A DNA stretch of 64,000 nt from Chaenocephalus aceratus. Taxonomy: Eukaryota; Chordata; Actinopteri; Perciformes; Channichthyidae. The notes beneath the pieces were generated by a model that did no database searches, had not been told where the DNA came from, and was given only the letters and a program-made list of their open reading frames with translations. Shown here one piece after another: positions 8,408-20,000 of this stretch; position 1 is the first letter of the stretch; each line of letters begins with the position of its first letter. The translations under genes were made by a program, and so were the position numbers. The stretch lies in the NCBI GenBank assembly GCA_023974075.1, contig JAMFTG010000064.1:309501-373500 (forward strand), read 5' to 3'.

Positions 8408-10492
8408 GGATAACAAAATACATCCGTCATTAAAAAAATACCAGAAACAGACGTAGGCAAGGTCCTCAGCTCGGTGATTTGATGGTTTAGCCGCAATGCG
8501 CGTTGGGAAATGGTGTTTATGCGATGTGAAATCCAAAAACATTTTATAAAAATAGAATAATACTTTATTCCGAGTGTGCTTGCTTTTCTCTTTGAAAGTC
8601 ATCACATAACGGCATTGTAATACACGGTTCGGCTGCATTAAATATTACATATCTGCCATAGTTCTCTATTTATAAAGCCCTGATGAGAAGACTTCTAGAC
8701 AAACAGGAAGAGCTGCCGCTAAAACTGAAAACGTGACGTGGATCATAAATATATCAGCAATAAAACAACATCTTACATTTCTTTTCACACAATACGTCTC
8801 CTTGCAGTATCAACACTAATTCGGCTGACTTTTATATTTGATCCAATTGGTAGATAGGCTGTATTCACACCATAACGGTGCACAGCTGATAGAAAAGGAC
8901 ACCTAGTGGTTAAAGCACGTTATTGAATTGTATTATTTTATTATTTTTCACAAAAATGAAGCCATCAATAGCAAAAACAGAATTAACTGTCATTAGTAAA
9001 TCACTCAAATAAAAAGATCAAAAGTGGTTTTGTTTTACATATATTTTATGGATAATAATAGCAATCTAGCAAATCAGTGTTATCACTTATAACACTGATT
9101 TGAAAAACATACAGAAAAAGTTAATTCACTGCCCTTAATAAAGTATTTAAATATACATTTCAAGTGTGCTGTTTTGTTTAGATAATTAACATCTGGAGCT
9201 CTTTTAATGTCCTTTTTGATTATTGTTACACCAGGTCTTGTCAAAATCTTTATTCCATATTCAATATCCATTAATAAATAAAACAGCAATTCTACTCCAC
9301 TACAATTCAGACGTTAACCTGGTATTTTTACTCCACTACATTTATTTTAGTTACTTTGCAGATTCTGATTAATGATGTGAAATATAAACAACCCTTAAAT
9401 CAGGCTTTAGTTACACCTGAGTAAAATTCAGGGAAGGTGATTATCAAATGCCAACAATGAGGCGAGAATGTGATAGTTGGTGCTTGAGAAGACTAAACAT
9501 TTATCTGCAGATCCCTATAAAGTATTTTCATTACTCGTTATTCTCTACTAATAGTTAATTAAAGACCGTATATAATGGCTATTTTGCAGATCCCTTTCAA
9601 GATTTCAAGATTTTCTAAGGTTTATTGACATATCATATACACAACTAATTTGTTTAACGTGTTTAAACCACTAGACGGTGCACACAAGGTACACACAGCT
9701 ATAATAACTTTGTATTATTAGTGTAGGACACGTGTGTATGTATAACATCTGAAGATGTGTAGTTTTATTCATGTTTTCACATAATTGTACAGAATATTGC
9801 TATATTATTTCACATGTTTTACTTCTAATATCTGATTTGTAAAACATCACAGACAGAAAGGTATATCCGTCATTTAACAGTAAGCTATTGAAATTCTGAA
9901 TCCATAGATGTGTCTCCCATCACCCAAAACCCCTGGCTATTCTCTCAACTCAGTATTTACATTCTTATATTCAAAGAAAATCAGTAATATCTTTAAAAAC
10001 TACAAGTCCTTTTATATCAGCTGTGCACCATTATGGTGTAAATATAACCTATCTACCAATTGGATCAAATATGAAAGTCAGCCAAATTAGTATTGATACT
10101 GCAAGGAGACGTATTGTGTGAAGAGATATTGAAGATGTTGCTTAATTGCTGATATATTTATGATCCACGTCACGTTTTCAGTTTTGGCGGCAGTTCTTCC
10201 TGTTTGTCCAGAAGTCTTCTAATCAGGGCTCTATAGAGAACTATGGGCAGATATGTAATATTTAATTCAGCCGAACCGTGTATTACAATGCCGTTATGTG
10301 ATGACTTTCAAAGAGAAAAGCAAGCACACTCGGAATAAAGTATTATTTTATTTTTAAAAAATGTTTTCTGATTTCACATAGCATGAACACCATTTCCCAA
10401 CATGCATTGCGGCTAAACCATCGAATCACCGAGCTGAGGATCTTGCCTACGTCTGTTTCCGGTATTGTTAATGACGGATGTATTTAGTTACA
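8408..10492. mobile_element. Fold-back element with ~480-bp inverted arms
   Basis: The left arm (about 8,408-8,905) is the reverse complement of the right arm (about 10,002-10,492). Matching landmarks include AAATACATCCGTCATT at the outer ends, GCAAGCACACTCGGAATAAA, GTAATACACGGTTCGGC, GATCCACGTCACGTTTTCAG and GGTGCACAGCTGAT at the inner ends. The ~1.1-kb spacer encodes no transposase; its longest frames are under 70 codons. Arms differ by substitutions and small indels, so the insertion is not recent. I do not recognise the family; a non-autonomous DNA transposon of fold-back type is the best description. Confidence 0.75.
9320..9425. repeat. Fragment of a teleost TACTCCACTACATTT repeat
   Basis: TTTTTACTCCACTACATTT followed by TAGTTACTTTGCAGATTCTG resembles a short repeat very common in teleost genomes. 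It lies in the spacer of the fold-back element, so it may be nested. A related palindromic element is at 19,918-20,135. Confidence 0.45.
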
Positions 10493-12129
10493 GTATCATA
10501 TTGCTATGCGTGTACAGGTATATTATGGCCGGCGTATTGCTGTCAGAGAACACACTACGCCTAGAGCAAAGACTCCAATTAATATATACACATTCCTTCA
10601 CATTTAAATTTAAATTTACATTAAAGTATTTCCTGAGGCCTTCTAAAATGTTTTTAAATATAACTACGGTTCTAGTTGAAGAGTTTGAACATGAACCAAA
10701 GCTGTTGCCTGGCAACACAATCGCACAACGTCACGTCCGTTAATTCCACATCCACACACATGGATTAACATTGATTTAATACATTAATGTAGCCTTTGTT
10801 TCTGCTAAAAGAGGTGTCGACCAGCTGGGGCAACAAGAAAATCGGCAAAATCGAGTGTGACTATTACAAAATAAATCATTATTATATTAATATTGACGAT
10901 AACAACCGACCGTCGGGGTAGCATTTGCTTGGCATTTCCGGGTATATCTCCACTGGTTGGGCCATGTTAACAATACTGTGTAACTGTCACGTTTGAAGGG
11001 ACGAAATCGTGACATCTTCACGTCTACCAGCATGGTAAATCGTCACATGTTCACGTCTTGCCGTGATACCGGGTTGAATCTGGATCAGCTCCATGGTACA
11101 CCCGTATTTAGAGATGTGGGTACGAAGGAAAAGAGAGAGGGTTTTATTTTCTGACACGTTGTAAGTCTCCTTACACACCGGGGACAAATATTTATTTATA
11201 ATATACATCAAAAAGTGCATTTCGCATAATAGGTCGCCTTAAACATTATAACACAATATTGACTGTCAAAGAACCAATCTATCTTCAAAACGTGTTATGT
11301 ATAGTGCTCTAATTTGTATGTTTATTAGGAAAGATTGATAATTTACAGAAAAAGAACACGGTTGGAAGACAATACTTGTTATATTAAGAGAAAACACTTT
11401 AAATCGTGTAAAGCATTTCATTTATAATAAAAAACATTTATGAAAAACTAAAACAACTATATATACACATCATTGAACTGTACACATATTTGAAAAACAA
11501 AGTTCTTAATGGAGAGCATTTTCTTTGGGGGGGGCGGGCCAATGATCATTACATTAGTTTAATTTCATTGCTGTTCTTACAACTGCTGCTGTTTAGCTAA
11601 CATGCATTATTGAGCTACACTGTTACTAAACATATATTTATCTTTTTACACATTTTTTAGGTTTTGCTTTTATTGAAGGAAGTATTATTCTCTTTTTCCC
11701 AGGAACATAGTCATGGTATTATCAATGTTATCATGAAACACCTCGAAGCTAGTAGGTATGATTCACTGCGACTGTACATTAAGATAATAATTGATCATTG
11801 CACGTCATTGATTCAGAGCACCACTACATTTCACACTTCAAAATAAAATGTAATTTCAAAGTTTCATTCACAATGTTGTGTCACTCTTGCTTTCCTAGGG
11901 CTTTGAATAACGGAACAGTACCTTTACAATGCAAACTTCTTTTAATGCTGCCTGTAGGACCTAAACTATTCTGATTTCAAAACTCACCATGTCTGTTGCA
12001 CCATCTCTTACAATATCATCCCAGTAAACTGCATCGTTTCTGATTATGTGCTGAAAATTCTATAATAATTGTCAGATCTTTTGAATAAATAGCCCTAAAG
12101 AAATAAAGTGTACGGTTCCATGCATTGAT
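10493..12129. other. Intergenic region downstream of the receptor gene
   Basis: Between the fold-back element and the receptor stop codon. Frames of 60-92 codons (for example 10,465-10,743 and 10,987-11,220) show no domain, no biased composition and no splice context, so I do not call them. Bases 10,988-11,200 have repeated CGTGACATCTTCACG/CGTCACATGTTCACG motifs that look like a dispersed repeat. The 3' UTR of the receptor must lie in the upper part of this interval. Confidence 0.4.
11669..11674 (-). terminator. Candidate poly(A) signal of the receptor gene
   Basis: AATAAA on the minus strand about 455 bases after the receptor stop codon. It is the first canonical hexamer I noticed downstream. 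The site is plausible by position only; there is no transcript evidence. Confidence 0.3.
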
Positions 12130-14071
12130 TTAGATATTGGAGAATGACTCTGGCGCACCAGCACTGGCCGAGTTTGCAGCTTCTGATGTATGGTTGACGT
12201 CTGAAAGACAAATAACAAATTGTTAGTAGGGAAAATATATCTCAGTAAATGAAAAGAACTGCTCAATTTAAAATAAAAACTTGCATCTTCTTCCACGCAG
12301 TCGATGGAACAAGTACAGTCCAGTGGAGGAAATGCCACCACTTGTACTCTAAAGTAGAAAACAAATGTTATATGGTATAAATAGGTGATATCTTTGGTAT
12401 GTAATGGGTAGAAACATTATGAACAAGAAAACTGCATACACTTTAAAATGACTTACTCTGGTTGTATTGGAGCCTGTGCTTGTTGTAGGTGATTTTCTTG
12501 CGAGGATAGAACGGATCTACAGGAAAATCAAATTCATCTCCATCAACTTATGTGCGATTTGGAAAACATTCAGGAAGATTAACATTTGTAAACAACATTT
12601 TAGAGAAAATAAGCTTACTTGCTTTATAATTAGCATTAACACTCTAGTGAGCTTTAGAGGGGCTGCTAGGCATATTCGCACAGTAGGCTACATTGTCTCC
12701 AGCACTGCCCTGGGTTACACTTTGTTATCTGAACTCTTTCCAACCAATCCATTACAGAGAGAAGTATTTAACAAATATGCCCTGACATCCTCTATAGACA
12801 TGTAACAATTACCAGTTTACCTTAAAACAATGGATTGAAAAACAAAGCTTGAAGCAGTAAAAACAAGCTCCACCTATGCCGAACAACAACTGTAATAACA
12901 TTGAGTTCTCTGAGGTTCTCTGGGTAGCATCAATGGATGTTTCACATTGGCAACATCTATGGCGTCACCTCATCAGAATACTTTTTGCAAGTCACGATTG
13001 GCTGGAATACAGCATGTCATCATTGTCAAGGAAGATAGAGACCCTCTGTTATGGCTTCACCAACCATTTGGTGTGTTTTTAAGCTTTGAATTATAGCTCT
13101 TAAGTGACAGGAAGATAGTTTTAGTGATTCTAAAATGGCGTGTGTGCTCCAGTGAAGCTGATGCACGCTAATCCTGTGCAATCCTTCGTGCATAGCCCTT
13201 GAGACGGCATTACCGGTACGTTTTTTTTTTGTTATATATATATCTATACTTTGAGTGCATTCTCGTAATTAGATTGCAGCCAGTTATATGGAGTGAGCAA
13301 GTTCATTTCACACATGTGTATATCAAGGGCTTAAAACTAGGCTGCCAGTATTTCCAAGATCCAAAGCTCTTCACTACGAAATGGTGGGCGAAAACATTCT
13401 TCGAGTAATTCTGTTAAAATTGGCAGGATTAGTTTTTCTTGTTCTCTTCACTTTGGATAATTGTTTTTCCATAAAAAGTAACGGCGTCAACACAGCCTGA
13501 GGTACAGGACATAAACCAGGTGGGCGGGGTCAATAGCCAGATTAGCTGATTAGCCGGCCTTCTATTTATTGTGTTGTGTACTCTTGCTTTGGCACTGGGC
13601 TTGCTGTAACATTGTAAATGTTCCTGCCGTTGGAAAGTTAAGGACTTATGATTCTTGATGTTTGGCTTTGTTAACAAAGTTGTCAACCTGCTAGTTTTTA
13701 TCTTAAGTAATGCTAACATAACAAATGCACACTCAACGTTATGGAGTAAATTTCAATTCAAATCTTTAACTTGGGGCACTAAATCACAAAAGGTACAGAA
13801 ATCTCTATCATTTTGTTTCAATGCTTCATGATAACCTCATTATGGAATATAAAATATGATAACAATAATGCTAAAACTGATATGACTAATCCTTTTTCAT
13901 TGCATGATATTAAGTTATAATCTGGTATTTGAACCTTCTGGCAGGTTAAAGGATTTGAATACTTCTACTACTACTATCAAAAGAGGAATCAATCATCTAT
14001 CCACAATTGTTAGTTTAAAGACAACATACCCTTGAATCGTATAGTGTCCCAAACACTAAAATGAAGAAACC
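12130..14071 (-). CDS. adgrf5-like: ADGRF5-like exons 15-18: end of TM7 and cytoplasmic tail
   Basis: Exon 15 (14030-14071) encodes GFFILVFGTLYDSR and finishes TM7. Exon 16 (12457-12516) encodes IRSILARKSPTTSTGSNTTR with donor GTAAGT. Exon 17 (12285-12348) encodes STSGGISSTGLYLFHRLRGR plus Arg. Exon 18 (12130-12200) encodes VNHTSEAANSASAGAPESFS, Asn, Ile and a TAA stop. Joining 17 to 18 through a GCAAGT donor restores RR-Y-VNHTSEA, which mirrors the Tyr-Asn-Val-Ser motif near the end of human ADGRF5. The Ser/Thr-rich tail is short, about 70 residues. Confidence 0.75.
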
Positions 14072-17000
14072 CTGAGGAAAATGAAATAACACGCATTTTT
14101 CTTTAACATCAAAGAAATTGACAAAGATAGGTATTATATAAAAATACTGCTATGTAAGAACAAGTTGTTATTTTGTTATTTTTAATGGTTGCAAATACCT
14201 GTAGTGAATTGAAGAGTGCAAAGACAATGTGGAGTCCTCTATTTGTCGAATCTAGCATGGTCCCCACTCCTAAAGACCAGGTCAGTCCAAATAAAGGAGT
14301 CAAAATGGCCACACACCTTAGAATGACCACCAGCGTATGCCTTTCCTCTCTTTGCCTGGCGTCTCCCACGCCTCTTCTTAGCATTTTGAACAGGACCACG
14401 ATTACGATAATTATGTTGATAAAAACTATAGTTAAGGCAGGTATCACAAACGCCAACAGGGCCCTTGTTTGCTCCCAGTTAAGCCAACAAGCCTCTTTGT
14501 TCCTGATGTATCCTTCTCCTGGTGCTGTGGCGGCAACAGTAACAACAGCTATGATCAGAGGGCAGCCATAGCCTAATGAGAAGCCAATAGCCAGCATGAC
14601 TGCCTTGGACATGTGGGAGAAGACCATGACTGTCCGGTAAAATAGCAGAAGGCCTGAAACTAGCATCCAAAAGAACACCGCAAGGTAAAACAAGTGCATA
14701 AAAAATGTTGCTGTGCTGCAAGAGTCAACTGGAACATTATAGTTATTCTTCTCCGGGTTTTCAGCTGGGTTGTCGGCAATGGAGGCACCAATGATAAAAC
14801 AGATGTCAGCGATCAACAGAGAGAGGGCAGTGTTAATGATGGAAACATGACGCATGAAGGCAGTGCTATTTTTAGTTATGGCTTTCCAAACGTATCCTTC
14901 GATAATTAAACATATAACTAAACTTGCCAAAGAGATCCCAACTCCAACGTAGGTGATTATATCCAAGAGTTCTGCTAATTCTTTAGGGATACCAGTTGAC
15001 ATCAGAATTGAAAATGAGGTGAGATGGTCGCATCTGCAGGTTACTGTGTCATTTATATCGGAAACAAACTGACACCCCTCACTATCCCAACCACCCCTGT
15101 TGTCAAACAGTTTAAAGTTCCAGAAGACACACTGAGGATCTTGCGTCAGAGTCGTGTTTAACTTGGTGTAGCTTAAAGTAACGTTCGGAATCGTTTCATT
15201 TACTTTGATTAGCACCACAGCTGCGTTGATCGCATTAACGGGGTCAGTGTTATTGGTGTTGAAGAGGCTGGTGTTAAAGCTGGAACTCCGTACTGGCATA
15301 ACATTATTTAGGGTGAAGAAAGTAATAGTGGTGATTGAGGCATTGCTAAAGCCGGTGTTAGGAATGTCCAGGACAACGCTGGTGTTCAGATTTGCGGAGA
15401 ACGAGATAAGGTCAGGGTCAAAGGTGCTTCTGTCGAAGAGGATTGCATCAGTCGCAAAGGTAAATGTCCCATTTATTTTATCCGAGAGGAGTTCCATCGA
15501 ACCCAGTAAATCAGAGCTTGCGTTGTTGCTTTCGTTTGCATTCAGAGCTGTCCAGGACTCTCTTGAATCCTCGCCAATAATGACATCAACTGTTTGAAGG
15601 ACATTCTGCAGATGAAGACAGATTTCATTGTGAGGTTACATCCGCATCAAAAAAATATACGTGAACTGCTCTATAAAAATCAGTCACATCGACTCCGATA
15701 CACATTTTGAGTTATGTACATAACTAGAAAGAGGAGATTCTTAGCTTTCCGAAGATATACTTATTGTTTTAGTTTTGCAAATATTCAGCGAAATATCAGG
15801 ATACTATTCTTTTTAAAAGGCCTTCAAAGTTTGCTGAAAATAATTGTGTTTGTGTGTGTGTGAATTTTCCGAGGGGGGTAATGTATTTATTGTATAAATG
15901 TGATATATACTTTTCTAGCCCCTCAGGCTATAATTATGTGTATTTTCTCCATTCCTGTTCATGTGTCTTCTCGCAATTATCACTGGCCCCGTACATCTCC
16001 TAATCGCTATAACCGGCCTGCTCTCGTCTATCCCACATGCTCCACTGACATCCAACATCTAGTTTCAGGCGGCCTGTGGAACTGCCAGTTCCTAAGGCTG
16101 ACTTCATCTCTGGCTACGCCTCCCTGAAGTCTCTGGATTTCCTTGCTCTCACTGAGACCTGGATTACTCCATCCAACACATCCACCCCAGCAGCTCTCTC
16201 CACAGCATATTCCTTCTCCCATACACCCAGACCCACTGGCAGAGGAGGGGGCACTGGTCTCCTGCTCTCTCCCAAATGGAGCTTTTCCCTCTTCAAGCTA
16301 CCTAACTTCACTCCTTCCACCTTTGAATTCCATGCCGTCACAGTAACCCATCCTATACAATTAACCATTGTTGTTCTCTACCGTCCACCAGGCGCCTTGG
16401 GGGACTTCTTGGAGGACTTAGATCATCTCCTCTCACACATCCCTGAAACTGGCCCTCCCGCTGTACTTCTCGGAGACTTCAACCTCCAGACAGGGAAGAT
16501 AGACGAACTAACATCTCTGTTAATCGCCTTTGCCTTCTCACTGTCTCCGTCCCCACCAACTCATAAAGCTGGCAATGTCCTTGATCTCATATTCTCAAGG
16601 AACTGCTCTACTTCTAACCTCTCTGTAAACCCGCTCCACACACCCGATCACTTCTTCATTTCATTCTCTCTACCCCTTTCCAAACATAACAAACTAATCT
16701 CTTCTCATCCTGCACCTGTCCGCCGTAACCTCCATTCCCTCTCCCCCTCTACCTTTGCCTCATCGGTGCTCTCAGCCCTCCCTTCCTCTTACTAGTTCCA
16801 ACTCCTGCCTCCAAACTCTGCTGCAGAAACTCTCCTCTCTACTCTCTCATCCTCTCTGGACTCGCTCTGTCCTCTCACATCTCGGCAGGCTCGTCAGTCC
16901 CCTCCTGCTCCCTGGCTAAATGACGCACTGCGTGCTAATAGAACCGTCCTTCGGGCAGCAGAGCGGAAACGGTGGAAATCCAAACACCGTGACGAACTCC

Positions 17001-20000
17001 TAACCTATCAGGCTCTCCTCTCCTCTTTCTCTGCTTCGATCTCTCAGGCAAAAAGCACTTTCTTTCAAGATAAGATCCAATCTTCCTATTCCAATCCCAA
17101 AAAACTATTTTCCATCTTCTTCACCCTCTTGGACCCCTCCAAAGCTCCTTCCCCCTCCTCCCTTCTGTCAAGCGACTTTGTTAACCACTTTGAAAAAAAG
17201 GTTGATGATATTCGCTCTTCTTTTTCTGACTCACATTTACTCACCGCTGGGTCACCTGACCCTCCTTCCACCCACACACTAACCTCCTTTTCCCCTCTCT
17301 CGCCAAGTGAGGTTCTTACCCTCATTACCTCTGCCCGCCCTACCACCTGTCCTCTGGACCCGATCCCTTCAAACCTCCTTCAGTCTATCGCTCCTGATAT
17401 TCTACCGTTTCTCACCCATTTCATCAACACTTCTCTAACTTCTGGTCACTTTCCAAACACTCTCAAGGAGGCAAGAGTAAACCCTCTCCTAAAGAAACCC
17501 ACTCTCAACCCGTCTGATGTTATAAACTACAGGCCTGTCTCTCTACTCCCGTTCCTGTCTAAAACACTTGAACGCGCTGTCTTTAAACAACTCTCCTGTT
17601 ATCTCCATCAGAACAACCTTCTGGATCTGCATCAGTCTGGTTTCAAGGCAGGTCACTCCACAGAAACTGCCCTCATTGCTGTCACTGAGGAACTGCACAC
17701 TGCTAAAGCAGCATCCCTCTCCTCTGTCATCATCCTATTGGACCTGTCTGCTGCATTCGACACGGTGAATCATCAGATCCTCCTTCGCACTCTCCAAGAA
17801 CTTGGAGTTTCAGGCTCTGCACTTTCCCTCCTCACCTCATACCTCAAAGACCGCACCTACAGGGTAACTTGGAGAGGGTCCGAGTCCGACCCTTGTCAAT
17901 TAACTACAGGGGTCCCTCGGGGCTCTGTTCTTGGTCCCCTCCTCTTCTCCCTGTACACAAACTTGCTCGGATCAGTCATTAGCCCGCATGGTTTTTCATA
18001 CCACTGCTACGCTGACGACACCCAATTAATTCTGTCCTTTCCCCGCTCAGAGACCCAGGTCGTCGCACGCATCTCTGCTTGTCTAGCTGACATCTCTCAG
18101 TGGATGTCCACTCATCACCTCAAGCTCAACCTTGACAAGACTGAACTGCTTTTCCTTCCGGGAAAAGATTGTCCCACTCTTGACCTGACTATCAACATCG
18201 ACACCTCTGTTGTTTCCCCGACTCAGACTGCAAGGAATCTGGGTGTGACCCTAGATAACAACCTGTCCTTCAATGCAAACATTGCTGCTACAACCCGTTG
18301 CTGCAGATACACGCTTTACAACATCAGGAAGATACGTCCCCAGCTGACACAGAAAGCTGACACATCTCACGCCTAGACTACTGCAACTCCCTCCTGGCTG
18401 GTCTACCTGCATGTGCCATCGGACCTCTGCAGATCATCCAGAATGCAGCGGCTCGTCTGGTCATCAACCTTCCTAAATGTTCCCACACCACTCCGCTCCT
18501 CCGCTCCCTTCACTGGCTTCCGGTAACTGCTAGAATTCACTTCAAAACACTGGTACATGCATACCATGCTGCGAATGGATCTGGCCCTTCCTACATCCAG
18601 GACATGGTTAAACTGTACACCCCAGCACGTGCACTCCGCTCTGCATCAGCCAAACGACTCGCTGCACCCTCGCTGCGAGGGGGACTCAAGTTCCCATCAG
18701 CAAAAACACGTGGGTTTGCTATCCTGGCTCCAAAATGGTGGAATGAGCTCCCCATTGACATCAGGACAGCAGAAAGCTTACACACCTTCCGGCGCAGACT
18801 GAAAACTCATCTCTTTCGACTCCACCTCGAGAGATAGAATTACTAACAAAGAACTGCTAACAGAGCACTTATATACTAATAAAGGACTGGCTTATCTAAA
18901 GCCAGTTGAGTAGCACTTGAAATACTTGGCTCTATGAAAGCTGATGTACCTATATAATTCTGTTTTCTTCAAGGTGGTGTCTTCCTGGTCGAATGTACTT
19001 ATTGTAAGTCGCTTTGGATAAAAGCGTCAGCTAAATGCAATGTAATGTAATGATATAAAAGATTGATATTCTGGAAGCCAAAACATTTTTTTTTACAATC
19101 AACCAAAACCCCAATTGCAATGCGCCGTTGGGACATCGGACTGGTTTCAATAGAGCAGTTCACATTTGTTGACATAAAAGACATACCTAAACTAAGATAA
19201 TGCTGATGGGACGGATTAACCTACCTCTATGACAGGTTGATTGACTACCAGAGTATCAATAAGTGCAATGTTGCCCAGGATTTCCACAATAGTTGATATG
19301 GTATTAGGTGACTGTGTTACATCATTCTTAATCACTTTGATCTCTTCACTTAGCTTCTCCACAAAACTTGGGACATCGTCCACCTGCAACCCCTAAAGTA
19401 AATATTAAAAACACATACATTTATATAATAAGAGATTGTAAACCATGACAAATACAGAGATGTTTCTTTTCTGGCAACAGCTGCACATTTTAAGCCACAA
19501 AAGTACAGAAGAGGCTAAACGAATGTGATTGTGTGAGGGATGGCTGTGTGCTTTGAAACAGGGTACTACCATTTGGAGACCTATCCCATATTAACTTTAA
19601 TGTTGTTTGTTTTGAAACATTGTAATAACAAAAATATTGGTTTTTAATATTTTATTGGTTTTTGTCTCATATATTTATTATGCATAGTTGGAGGAATCTG
19701 GGACTTAAGATGTTCATTGCCAAAACTACACTGTAGCTACTTTGCACATTACAATAAAGCCTTTGAATCTTTGAATCTTTAGTCTACTTAATCTGAGCCA
19801 CCACAGTTCTGACAAGTTTGTCCATCTTTGTTGAAAAAATATTGATATTTATGTGAATCCTGAAATTGATGATTTACTAGAGGGGAGGCGTATTACTTTT
19901 AAACAGTTACAGCTGATATGCAGTAGTGTAAAGTTACTAAGTACATACTCAAGTACGAATTACTGTACTTAATTACCATTTTGAGATAATATTCTTTACA

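Larger units (their letters stand above)
15916..19053 (+). mobile_element. L2-clade LINE, nearly full length, antisense in intron 13
   Basis: A plus-strand non-LTR retrotransposon with an AP-type endonuclease, a reverse transcriptase and a 3' UTR ending GTAAGTCGCTTTGGATAAAA, GCGTCAGCTAAATGCAATG and short TAATG repeats. That tail is the well-known fish L2/Maui-type 3' end. The 5' boundary is uncertain. It is inactivated by a frameshift near 16,090, a stop at 16,793 and a frameshift near 18,366. It lies antisense within the receptor gene between exons 13 and 14. Confidence 0.9.

Noticed and set aside
7789..8638. GC-rich ORFs of 133-197 codons on both strands
   Set aside because: They overlap the LINE 5' UTR in other frames and run into the fold-back arm; no conserved protein features.
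16114..16368. Minus-strand ORFs over the L2 LINE
   Set aside because: Shadow frames opposite the LINE endonuclease and RT.
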